DNA of 64,000 bases, taken from assembly GCA_963700395.1 (NCBI GenBank), contig CAVOXI010000001.1, positions 1,288,161 to 1,352,160 of the forward strand, written 5' to 3'. Origin of the DNA: Prado023 sp963700395 (lineage in GTDB: Bacteria; Actinomycetota; Actinomycetes; S36-B12; CAIYMF01). Under the pieces are notes generated by a model. The model was not told the origin of the DNA and made no database searches. It saw nothing but the letters and a program-made list of their open reading frames with translations. This document shows, piece by piece, positions 8,917 through 17,237 of the stretch (its first letter is position 1; each line of letters opens with the position of its first letter). Position numbers and translations under genes: made by a program.

Positions 8917-11900
8917 TGACGGGGACCACATCGCCGGTCCCGACGCTGGTCGGGGGGCCGGGGGCTGGTGACGACCGCCTGTCCGCTGGCACGATGGACC
9001 CCGTGGTCCGGGCGGTGCTGGCGGATCCCACCAGAGGGCCGATGGTGGGTCGCTCCCGGGAGCTCAAGGAGCTCCGGGAGCGGTTCGCCGTGGCCAGCCG
9101 TGGCGATCCACAGGTGGTCGTCATCGGCGGAGAGGCCGGGATCGGCAAGTCCAGGCTGGTCGCGGAGTTCGCCGACGGCCTCAACAGCGACGCACGCCTC
9201 GTCGTCGGCCACTGCCTCGAGCTGGGCCCGGATGCACCGCCCCTGGCGCCGTTCGCGGCCATCGTGCGGTCGCTGGCGGCCGCGATCGGCCCCGAGCACC
9301 TGGCCGAGCTGGCCGGGCCCGGCATCTCCGAGCTGGCCGGGCTCGCCCCGGAGCTGGGCATGGGCGGTGCGGGCGACTCACTGGGCCGAGGACGGCTGTT
9401 CGAGGCCATGGCCACCCTCGTCGAGCGGGACGCAGCCGACCACCCCCTCGTCCTGGTCTTCGAGGACCTGCACTGGTCTGACTCCAGCACCCGGGACCTC
9501 CTGCGCTTCCTCATGCGCACCGTCAGCGAGGCCAAGGTCCTCTACCTGCTGACCTACCGCCGGGACGAGGTGCGCCGCGGGCACGCGGTGCTGCCCTGGC
9601 TGGTCGAGGTCGACCGCCTGCCGCACGCCCACAGGATCTCCCTGGACCCGCTGACCGATGCGCAGGTCGACGCCCTGGTCCACCAGGTCGCGGGAGACGT
9701 GACCGCAAGGGCGGCTGCGCGGATCCGGGAGCGCAGCCAGGGGATCCCCTTCTTCGTCGAGGAGCTCTCCGCCTGCGCCGACCGGGGCAGCCAGGTCATC
9801 CCGGAGACGCTTCGTGACCTGATGCTCACCCGCCTGGACCGCATGGCACCGCGGACACGGGAGATCCTGCGTGTGGCCTCCGCGGCAGGGACCCAGGTCG
9901 ATCACGAGGTCCTGCTCACTGTCGTCGAGAGCGACGGGGCCGGCCTCGAGTCGGCCCTGCGCGAGGCCGTCGAGGGGCAGGTGCTCATGGTCGACGGCAG
10001 TCGCGAGGCCTACGCGTTCAGGCACGCCCTCATGCGGGAGGCGGTTCACGAGGACCTCCTGCCCGGGGAGCACGCCCGGCTGCACGCGCGGTACGCCATG
10101 GCCCTGGAGACGTCGGCACGTCCCGAACGGGCCAGTGAGATCGCCCACCACTGGAGCTCGGCCCACGAGGCCGACCGGTCGTTCGAATGGTCCCTGCGTG
10201 CCGCCGACCAGGCCCGTTCGATCTATGCCTGGCGTGAGCAGCTGTCCCATCTGGAGCGTGCCCTGGATCTGTGGGACCAGGTCGGGGCGCCCGAGCAGCT
10301 GGCCGGGTTCGACCGCGTCGAACTGATGATGCGCACCAGTGGCGCGGCCTCGCGGGCGGGGCTGCCGGAACGGTCGATGGCCCTGCTCGACGCCGCACGC
10401 GCCGAGTTGGACCCTGACGCGGAGCCCGAGCGGGTTGCCCACCTGCTGGTCAAGCGGGCCCTGCAGTGCGAGGGCGTGGGGATCGACCCGATGGGCGATC
10501 TCGATGATGCGCTGGCCCTTGCCGGGCCCGGCTCCCGAGACCGCGCCGCCGCCCTGGTGGCCCGTGCCTCGTTCCTCATGGTCGACGGCCAGATGGAGCG
10601 TTCCCGGGAGACGTCCGAGCTGGCGCTTGCCGCCGTCGAGGAGCGGGGGGACATCAAGCAGCTGAGCGACGCGCACAACACGCTGGGATGCGTCCTGTTC
10701 CAGCTGGGCAACAGTGCGCAGGGCCAGCACCACCTCGACCTCGCGCACCACTTCGCCGTCACCGCGGGAAGCGGGCACGAGTTGTTCCGCTACTACGGCA
10801 ACTACTCCGACCTGCTGATCGGCGCGGGACGGTTCCGCGAGGCCGCCGACATGGCTCGCGAGGGCCGCCGCGCCGCCGCCGAGCAGGGCCTGTCGCGGAC
10901 CCAGGGCGCCTTCATGGCGGGCAACGAGGTCGAGGCTGAAGTCCTCGCCGGGCACTGGGACGACGCCCTGGCCACGATCGAGGAAGCCCTGCGGCTCGAG
11001 CCGCCGCCGGTCAGCCGCGGCCACCTGCGCACCCTCCAGGCAACGATCCTCGGTCGCCGGGGGGATGTCAGGGAGGCCGTCGATGCCGCGGACCTGGCCG
11101 CCGAGCACCTCACCGCCGCACAGAACCAGCCCCAGCACATGCTCCCGCTGGCAACCGTCCGCGCCGAGCTCGCGGTCGCCGACGGGGACCACCACAGTGC
11201 CCTGGAGGGGATGCGCGAGGCCGCGCGCTCCGCGGGCGCCATCGTCCCGACCTCGGCAGGGTGGCCCTTCGTGTGGGCGTGGGCCCGGATCCTCCTGGAT
11301 GCCGGGGCCGTCGAGCCTCCCGAGCTGGGCGCGATGGTCGAGCACCTGTGCGAGGCCAGCCCGCACCCCGGGTGGCGCGCCCTGACCTCGGCGCAGTCGA
11401 CGGCGCTGGCCGAGCACGCGCTGGCATCCCCCGACTCGGACCCGGCGGCCGTCCCCGGACCCGATCCGGCCGGCACGACGTGGGGAGCCGCCGTCCGCGC
11501 CCTTTCGGAGGGCGAGGGCTTGGCCCACGAGCTGGCCGACGCTCGGATCCGGTTCGCCCACGAGCTCCTCGCCGTCGGGCGCCGGGACGACGCCGCGGCC
11601 GAGCTCAGCGCGGCCTGGAACACGATCCACGAGCTGGACGACCAGTCGCTGGTCGCCCCAGCGTCACGCGTGGCCGCGGCGGGTCGGATCCCCGTCCCCC
11701 GTGCGGAACGCCCCTCGGCCATGGACGGTGCCCGGTTGCTGACGCCCCGCGAGCGCGAGGTCCTGTCCCTGGTCGCAGCCGGGCGGAGCAACCGGATGAT
11801 CGCCGAGGAGCTGTTCATCTCGGTCAAGACGGCGTCGGTGCACGTGTCCAACATCCTGGCCAAGCTGGAGCTGGGTTCCCGCACGGAGGCGGCGGCCTGG

Positions 11901-11936
11901 GCGCACACCCACCTCGCGACGACCTCGGCGCAGTAG
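8916..11936 (+). CDS. Large LuxR-family transcriptional regulator with AAA ATPase domain (LAL/MalT-like)
   Basis: This protein of about 1,006 residues is built like the LAL regulators. An N-terminal ATPase has Walker A GGEAGIGKS and Walker B-like LVLVFEDLHWSD. A long helical, tetratricopeptide-like central region is rich in Ala, Arg and Leu. The C-terminal LuxR helix-turn-helix is LTPREREVLSLVAAGRSN, continuing to the recognition helix (VKTASVHVSNILAKL). Such proteins sense an inducer through the TPR part and activate transcription in an ATP-controlled way. The ATG at 8916 overlaps the upstream stop. Its targets and signal cannot be told; no metabolic genes adjoin it. Confidence 0.9.
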   Translation: MTGTTSPVPTLVGGPGAGDDRLSAGTMDPVVRAVLADPTRGPMVGRSRELKELRERFAVASRGDPQVVVIGGEAGIGKSRLVAEFADGLNSDARLVVGHCLELGPDAPPLAPFAAIVRSLAAAIGPEHLAELAGPGISELAGLAPELGMGGAGDSLGRGRLFEAMATLVERDAADHPLVLVFEDLHWSDSSTRDLLRFLMRTVSEAKVLYLLTYRRDEVRRGHAVLPWLVEVDRLPHAHRISLDPLTDAQVDALVHQVAGDVTARAAARIRERSQGIPFFVEELSACADRGSQVIPETLRDLMLTRLDRMAPRTREILRVASAAGTQVDHEVLLTVVESDGAGLESALREAVEGQVLMVDGSREAYAFRHALMREAVHEDLLPGEHARLHARYAMALETSARPERASEIAHHWSSAHEADRSFEWSLRAADQARSIYAWREQLSHLERALDLWDQVGAPEQLAGFDRVELMMRTSGAASRAGLPERSMALLDAARAELDPDAEPERVAHLLVKRALQCEGVGIDPMGDLDDALALAGPGSRDRAAALVARASFLMVDGQMERSRETSELALAAVEERGDIKQLSDAHNTLGCVLFQLGNSAQGQHHLDLAHHFAVTAGSGHELFRYYGNYSDLLIGAGRFREAADMAREGRRAAAEQGLSRTQGAFMAGNEVEAEVLAGHWDDALATIEEALRLEPPPVSRGHLRTLQATILGRRGDVREAVDAADLAAEHLTAAQNQPQHMLPLATVRAELAVADGDHHSALEGMREAARSAGAIVPTSAGWPFVWAWARILLDAGAVEPPELGAMVEHLCEASPHPGWRALTSAQSTALAEHALASPDSDPAAVPGPDPAGTTWGAAVRALSEGEGLAHELADARIRFAHELLAVGRRDDAAAELSAAWNTIHELDDQSLVAPASRVAAAGRIPVPRAERPSAMDGARLLTPREREVLSLVAAGRSNRMIAEELFISVKTASVHVSNILAKLELGSRTEAAAWAHTHLATTSAQ

Positions 11937-12029
11937 CCCGCGGCTGCGACCATCCGCGGGCGGCATCAGACCGGCTCGGCAACCGTCGCCCGTGACCGTC
12001 GCCCGTGGCCGCGGACCGTCGCCGCGGCG

Positions 12030-12719
12030 TCAGGCGTCGTCGGCGCCCAGCGCGGGTTCCGGAGCGGCGGCCGCGTTGTACTCCTCCAGCCGCCATCGCG
12101 TCACCGGCTCACCGCCGGGCTCGGCCGGCAGCGTGAGCTGGCTCAGCACGCTCCATGCGCAGTTGCTGATGACACCCAGCGCTGTCCACTGCTCCGGGGC
12201 CAGCCCGAGGAGCCCTCCGATCGCGCCGCGGATGGATCCGCCGTGGCTGACGACCACCAGCGTCCCGCCTGCCGGCAGGACCGCGACCTGCCGGTCCACG
12301 GCGGCCGTCACGCGCGTCACGACCTCGCTGCGCGCCTCACCGCCCGGCGGGCGGACGTCGTGCCCGGCGACCCAGCCGAGGAACAGGTCGCGATCCTGCG
12401 CGATGATCTCGTCGCGGGTCAGCCCCTGCCAACGGCCGCCGTCGGTCTCCCGGAGTCCGACGTCCTGGGCCACGTCGAGGTCGGTGAGGTCGGCCAGGAC
12501 GCGCGCCGTCGTCACCGCACGGCTCAGGTCGCTGGAGACGATGGCCGTCGGACCCATCCGCGCCAGGGCGGGAGCAGCAGCAGCGGCCTGCGCAAGGCCC
12601 ACATCGTCGAGTGGGACATCGGTGGCTCCCTGGAACCGGTTCTCCAGGTTCCATGCCGTGCGACCGTGCCGCCAGAAGATCACCCGACGCCGCGGCGCGG
12701 CGTTCCAGCCGCCGCTCAC
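12030..12719 (-). CDS. Histidine phosphatase superfamily (phosphoglycerate mutase-like) protein
   Basis: The catalytic RHG motif is WRHGRTAWN near the N-terminus. The second arginine (SSDLSRAVTTA), the acidic RETDGGRWQGL and the second histidine in VVVSHGGSIRG are all present. The length, about 229 residues, fits the family. The start is GTG at 12719, which overlaps the rsfS stop by four bases (GTGA). In actinobacteria this gene commonly follows rsfS and is annotated as a phosphatase or glucosyl-3-phosphoglycerate-type phosphatase; the substrate is not predictable here. It is the last gene of the rsfS operon. Confidence 0.88.
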   Translation of the reverse strand: MSGGWNAAPRRRVIFWRHGRTAWNLENRFQGATDVPLDDVGLAQAAAAAPALARMGPTAIVSSDLSRAVTTARVLADLTDLDVAQDVGLRETDGGRWQGLTRDEIIAQDRDLFLGWVAGHDVRPPGGEARSEVVTRVTAAVDRQVAVLPAGGTLVVVSHGGSIRGAIGGLLGLAPEQWTALGVISNCAWSVLSQLTLPAEPGGEPVTRWRLEEYNAAAAPEPALGADDA

Positions 12720-13102
12720 GAAGTTGCGGAGCGGGGCCGGTTGACCTCCTCGGGCAGCTCGATGAGCGGGCAGTCCCGCCAGAGCCGCTCGAGGGCGTAG
12801 TGGAAGCGCTCCTCGGACTGCTGCACGTGCACCACGATCTCGTTGTAGTCCAGCAGGACCCACCGGCCCTCGGCCTCACCCTCGCGTCGAAGCGGCTTGG
12901 CCCCCTGCTTGAGCAGCGCCTCCTCGATGCCGTCCACGACGGCCCGCACGGCGCGGTCGTTGGCCGCGGAGCAGAGCAGGAAGACGTCGGTGAGGACCAG
13001 GTGGTTGCTCACGTCGATGGCCACGATGTCCTCGGCGAGCTTCTCGGACGCGGCGTGGGCGGCGGCGACCGTCAGGGCCACAGCATGGGAGTCGGCAGTC
13101 AC
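12716..13102 (-). CDS. rsfS: Ribosomal silencing factor RsfS
   Basis: RsfS binds ribosomal protein L14 and blocks subunit joining in poor growth conditions. The 128-residue protein contains the family signature: DIVAIDVSNHLVLTDVFLLC, GRWVLLDYNEIVVHV and YALERLWRDCP. It sits after nadD and the LCP gene, the usual actinobacterial order. The start is read as GTG at 13102, with a TAGGCT box seven bases upstream and no Shine-Dalgarno sequence, which suggests a leaderless transcript separate from the upstream LCP gene. Confidence 0.95.
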   Translation of the reverse strand: MTADSHAVALTVAAAHAASEKLAEDIVAIDVSNHLVLTDVFLLCSAANDRAVRAVVDGIEEALLKQGAKPLRREGEAEGRWVLLDYNEIVVHVQQSEERFHYALERLWRDCPLIELPEEVNRPRSATS

Positions 13103-13109
13103 GCGGACG

Positions 13110-13115
13110 AGCCTA
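13110..13115 (-). promoter_or_regulatory. rsfS: Candidate -10 box of leaderless rsfS transcript
   Basis: TAGGCT on the minus strand lies seven bases before the GTG start of rsfS, in the 44-base gap after the LCP gene. Confidence 0.4.
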
Positions 13116-13146
13116 CCTCCCTGAACACGGGCCTGCGGGCAGCCGA

Positions 13147-14857
13147 TCAGGGCGTGAAGTCGGCCCCGAGGATCACCACGACGTCCGCCACGTTCTGGCC
13201 GTCCTCGGCGACCTGCACGGACGTGGCGGGGACGTCCAGGGCCTGCGCCACCTTGTTCCCCAGTGCGACCGACTCGGCGGTTGCGTCCTCGATGATGACG
13301 TGGGTCTCCGGCTGCTCGAACGCCTCGGCGTTCCCCCCGTTGATGTAGACCATGTCGGCGCCCACGAGTCGATCGCGAGCGCTGGCGCCCAGGCCGGGCG
13401 TCCCCACACCGTTCTGGACCAGGACCCTCGGGTTCGACTCCGCGCCCGTGAGCATCGCCTGTGGCAGCAGGGACCGGATCACGGACTCAGCGGCGATCAG
13501 GTCGACCCGGACGACTGCCAGGGTCTCGCCCGCCTCGATGTCGGAGGTCGGCAGCACGCGGACCTGTTGGCCCCCTTCGAGGATGCTCCGACGCATCTGC
13601 AGGAGGAAGTCGGCGACGGCCGGCGTGGTCGTCGTGGTCCTGGCCGATGCCCCCAGCGAGGTCAGCATCTGCTCGATCCGGAGCGCGTCATCGGGCAGCC
13701 GGGAGATCGTGGCCGTCATCACCTGGGAGAAGCGTGCGAGGCGGGCTGCCTCGGGCTCGTCCGGCAGCCAGGCCAGCGCGTAGGTCGCGGCCTGGTTGCC
13801 GTCGAGAGTCTGGACCCCGGAGGGCACCACGACCTTCTCCGCCTGTGTCGTCTTGTCGGTCTCGGTGATGGTCTGGTCGACGTCGACCGTGATCCCACCG
13901 ACGTAGTCGACCATCCCCGCCAGCGCCAGGCGCGCCAGGCTCAGCGTCCCGTCGATGCGCAGGGCCAGCAGGTCCGACAGGGCGTCCTGGGACGCTGACC
14001 GGTCCAGCAGGCGGGCGCTCTGCCCGAGGGTCTGCTGGCCCGCCCCGGGGACGTCGACGATCAGCCGGGAGGGCACAAGCAGCTGAGCGGCAGGCAGGCC
14101 GCCGCCCACGCCCGCCACCATGTTGTCCGCGCCGAGGTCGGCATCGTTGCGGACCTGGATGAGCAGCGTCTGCTGCTCGGCGAACGCGGTGGGCGCCGGC
14201 GTGGGCTGCGTGGTGCCGTCCGTGGCGGGGGGTCGCATCGACAGGACGATCCATCCGACCAGGGCGAGGCCGAGGATCGCGAGGAACGCCCACATCCACC
14301 GCGAGCGGATCCGGCGGCCACCGGGTCGCCGTGGCGGCGGGCGTCGGGGCGAGTCGGGTGTGGGGGCGGGGGCGGGGGCGGGGGCGGGTCGGGGGACGTC
14401 GGCTCCCCGGACGTCGGTGCGGGGGCCGGTGCGGGGGTGGTCGTCTCGGCGGGCAGTGCCGACGGGGCAACCGGCGGAGCGGAGTTGGCGATCGGGACGC
14501 TGACGTCTTCGGCAACCGGCGTGGGCTCCACGGGGTCCGCAGGCGTCGCACCGACCGCAGGGACCGGAACCGGATCCGGGGCAGGCAGCGTGGGCTCCGC
14601 AGGGACCGGGTCCACAGCGAACGGCGCGGCCTCCTCCGCAACGCGCTCCCCAGCCACCGGCGTGGGCTCCGAGCCCACCGGCGTGGGCTCCGAACCCATC
14701 GGCGTGGGCTCCGAACCCACGGCGTGGCTCCGCGGACCGGTGTCGGCTCCAGATCCACCGGCGTGGGCTCCGCGTCCACCGGCGTGGCCTCCGCGGGGAC
14801 CGGTGTCGGCTCCGCGGCCTCCTCCGGGGGCTCGGGCTTCGCGTGCTTGGGGCTCAC
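13147..14857 (-). CDS. LCP/LytR-type cell-wall protein with EPTPV-repeat cytoplasmic tail, frameshifted
   Basis: The last 382 codons encode one transmembrane helix (MWAFLAILGLALVGWIVL), then an LCP-like domain, then a C-terminal LytR_C-type domain (LVQNGVGTPGLG onward). LCP proteins attach glycopolymers to peptidoglycan. Upstream lies a Pro/Glu-rich N-terminal tail with tandem EPTPV units in other frames. The GTG start at 14857 overlaps the nadD stop by four bases. Two breaks are inferred. Near 14720-14727 a repeat unit lacks one C and one G compared with its neighbours. The other lies in the G-run tract at 14361-14395. A typical LCP arginine signature is weak, so an enzyme activity is not certain. 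Confidence 0.75.
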
Positions 14858-15447
14858 CGGGCGCCTGCCCGGTAGAGGCCCATCTTGACGATGAAGCGAT
14901 CCACGCCGGCGGGCACGAGGTAGCTGATCGGGGCGTTGTGGGCGACCCGCTCCCTGCAGTCCGTGGACGAGATCGCCAGCGCCGGGATCTCCACGATGCT
15001 CGCCGATCCCGGGGGCAGGTGGGCCGCGTCGATGTCGTGCCCGGGTCGTGTGACGCCCACGAGGTGCGCGAGCTCCAGAACGTCGTGCGGATCCCGCCAC
15101 GACAGGATCGAGCCGAGCGCATCCGCGCCCGTGATGAAGAACAGCTCGGCATCCGGGCGTTGCGCGTGCAGGTCGCGCAGGGTGTCCACGGTGTAGGTCG
15201 GTCGATCACGATCGATGTCGACCCGGCTGACGGTGAACCTCGGATCGTCAGCCGTCGCGATCACGGTCATCAGGTATCGGGTCTCGGCCTCCGAGACCGG
15301 CCTCTGGGCCTTCTGCCACGGCTGGCCGGTCGGAACGAAGACGACCTCGTCGAGGGAGAACAGGTGGGCCACCTCGCTGGCTGCTACGAGATGGCCGTGG
15401 TGGATGGGGTCGAAGGTGCCCCCCATGACGCCCAGGCGCACGGTCAT
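14854..15447 (-). CDS. nadD: Nicotinate-nucleotide adenylyltransferase
   Basis: NadD joins nicotinate mononucleotide with ATP in NAD synthesis. The 197-residue protein has the nucleotidyltransferase start LGVMGGTFDPIHHGHLVAA (the HxGH motif), FFITGADALGSILSW, and the C-terminal ISSTDCRERV that replaces the common ISSTxIR. It is complete. It overlaps the LCP gene by four bases and follows a 47-residue membrane protein, as in many actinobacteria. Confidence 0.95.
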   Translation of the reverse strand: MTVRLGVMGGTFDPIHHGHLVAASEVAHLFSLDEVVFVPTGQPWQKAQRPVSEAETRYLMTVIATADDPRFTVSRVDIDRDRPTYTVDTLRDLHAQRPDAELFFITGADALGSILSWRDPHDVLELAHLVGVTRPGHDIDAAHLPPGSASIVEIPALAISSTDCRERVAHNAPISYLVPAGVDRFIVKMGLYRAGAR

Positions 15448-15460
15448 CGGCGCGCGCGGC

Positions 15461-15604
15461 TCACCGGTCGGGGTTGAACCGGGTCACGACGAGGAGCAGG
15501 ACCAGCAGGAGGACCAGGGCGAGGGCCCCGAACGCCCACGGGGGCACCCCCGGGTGGTCCTCGACCGCTGCCCCCTCGGAGAGCCGAACCAGTGCGTTCA
15601 CCAT
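15461..15604 (-). CDS. 47-residue single-pass membrane protein upstream of nadD
   Basis: Translation from the ATG at 15604 gives a short soluble N-terminus (MVNALVRLSEGAAVEDHPGV) and one strongly hydrophobic helix (WAFGALALVLLLVLLLVV), then a charged tail. A GGGGAAG ribosome-binding site lies upstream. A small membrane protein at this place, between proA and nadD, is common in actinobacteria and has no known function. Confidence 0.7.
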   Translation of the reverse strand: MVNALVRLSEGAAVEDHPGVPPWAFGALALVLLLVLLLVVTRFNPDR

Positions 15605-15691
15605 CGAACTTCCCCTTCCCAGTGGCCAGCGCGGCGAGCCTATCGGATCGACAGCGGCGTCGGCGCAGGGCCGGGCACCGCCCGTCCCGGG

Positions 15692-17005
15692 TCAGCCTCG
15701 GATGTGGCCGTCGCCGTGGACGAGGTAGGTCGTCGAGGTCAGCTCAGTGAGGCCCATGGGACCGCGGGCATGCAGCTTCTGCGTGGAGATCCCGATCTCC
15801 GCCCCGAAGCCGAACTCGCCGCCGTCCGTGAACCGCGTCGACGCGTTGACCATCACGGCTGCGGAGTCCACGCCGCCGATGAACCGTCGCGACGCCCCGA
15901 GGTCCTCGGTGACGATCGCCTCCGTGTGGCCGCTGGACCAGCGCCTGATGTGTGCGCACGCCTCATCCAGTGAGTCGACGATGCCGGCCGCGATGTCCAG
16001 CGAGTAGTACTCGCAGGACCAGTCCTCATCGGTGACGGGAACGAACCCGATGCCGGCCGCCACGGCGTGCTCCGCCATCCGCTCGTCGCCGTGGATGGTC
16101 ACGCCCCGCTCGCCGAGCGCGGCGAGCGCCGCCGGCAGGAACTTGTCAGCCACCTCACTGTGCACGAGGAGAGTCTCGGCCGTGTTGCAGACGCTCGTCC
16201 GCTGCGTCTTGGAGTTCACGAGGATTGCCACCGCCTTCTCCACGTCGGCGGCGGCGTCGACGTAGACATGGCAGTTGCCCACGCCGGTCTCGATCACGGG
16301 GACCGTGGAGTTGTCCACCACGTTCCGGATCAGGCCGGCCCCGCCGCGCGGGATGAGCAGGTCGACCAGCCCGCGCGCCGTCATCAGGGCCACGACGGCC
16401 TCGTGGCTGCGTCCGGGCACGAGCTGGATCGCGTCCACCGGGACGTCGGTACCCTCCAGGGCGGCCCGCATGACGTCGACGAGCGCTGCGTTGGAGTCGT
16501 ACGCCGAGGACGATCCGCGAAGGAGTGCCGCGTTCCCGCTCTTGAGGCTCAGGCCGGCGGCGTCCACGGTGACGTTGGGACGGGCTTCGTAGACCATGGC
16601 CACGACCCCCATGGGAACGCGCACCTGGCGGATCTCCAGCCCGTTCGGCTGGGTCCAGCCACGCACGACCTCCCCGACGGGGTCGGGCAGGTCGGCGACG
16701 AGCTCCAACGCATCGGCGATGTCGGACAGCCGTGCCCCGGTGAGCGTGAGCCGGTCGACGATCCCCGGCGCCGTGCCGGCAGCGACAGCGCGTTGCACAT
16801 CCAGGGCGTTCGCGGCCAGCACCTGGTCGGTCGAGGCTCGCAGGCCCTCGGCCATCGCGCGCAGGGCCAGGTCCTTCTGGGCGCGGGTCAGCTGCCGCAG
16901 CGTGACGGCGGCCTCCTTGGCCCGGCGGGCCGTGTCCAGGACGAGCTCACGCTCAGCGGCGATCGCCACGTCCCGGTCGGTTCCGGCGGTGGGGTTCTCG
17001 GACAT
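15692..17005 (-). CDS. proA: Gamma-glutamyl phosphate reductase
   Basis: ProA reduces gamma-glutamyl phosphate to glutamate semialdehyde with NADPH, the second step of proline synthesis. The 437-residue protein starts MSENPTAG. The catalytic cysteine lies in SKTQRTSVCNTAETLLVH, and the conserved YEARPNVTVDAAGLSLKSGN and GFGAEIGISTQKLHARGPMG are present. The start at 17005 fits homologues and has a TACCCT box six bases upstream. ProB is the next gene upstream, with a 230-base gap between them. Confidence 0.97.
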   Translation of the reverse strand: MSENPTAGTDRDVAIAAERELVLDTARRAKEAAVTLRQLTRAQKDLALRAMAEGLRASTDQVLAANALDVQRAVAAGTAPGIVDRLTLTGARLSDIADALELVADLPDPVGEVVRGWTQPNGLEIRQVRVPMGVVAMVYEARPNVTVDAAGLSLKSGNAALLRGSSSAYDSNAALVDVMRAALEGTDVPVDAIQLVPGRSHEAVVALMTARGLVDLLIPRGGAGLIRNVVDNSTVPVIETGVGNCHVYVDAAADVEKAVAILVNSKTQRTSVCNTAETLLVHSEVADKFLPAALAALGERGVTIHGDERMAEHAVAAGIGFVPVTDEDWSCEYYSLDIAAGIVDSLDEACAHIRRWSSGHTEAIVTEDLGASRRFIGGVDSAAVMVNASTRFTDGGEFGFGAEIGISTQKLHARGPMGLTELTSTTYLVHGDGHIRG

Positions 17006-17011
17006 GGCCCA

Positions 17012-17017
17012 AGGGTA
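17012..17017 (-). promoter_or_regulatory. proA: Candidate -10 box of leaderless proA transcript
   Basis: TACCCT on the minus strand ends six bases before the proA ATG. It suggests that proA has its own promoter besides any readthrough from proB. Confidence 0.4.
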
Positions 17018-17147
17018 GACGAGCGGCGATCCACCAGCGGCCGACGTCCAAGCGCGGGAGCGGCCGTTCGCGCCCGGCTCGCCTCGCGATCGGTCCGGAA
17101 TCCCGACCACCGACGAGCTGAACGACGGACGAGATCGAAGGTGGTCC

Positions 17148-17210
17148 GCGCGAAGGCGGACGGATCGCGTGGCCGCCCGATCGCGCGAAGGCGGACCGAT
17201 CGCGTGGCCG
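17148..17210. repeat. Two 28-bp direct repeats, period 35, in the proB-proA gap
   Basis: The unit GCGCGAAGGCGGACNGATCG followed by CGTGGCCG occurs at 17148-17175 and 17183-17210, with one mismatch. It lies just after the proB stop on the minus strand. No hairpin or protein-coding role is obvious. Confidence 0.7.
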
Positions 17211-17237
17211 ACCGACCGGCCTCGCGGCCGTGGCGGG

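Noticed and set aside
9378..11630. Long open frame on the minus strand opposite the LuxR-type regulator
   Set aside because: It mirrors a gene with a clear ATPase and HTH; its composition (Gly/Arg/His/Pro) and lack of motifs are those of antisense shadow frames in GC-rich DNA.
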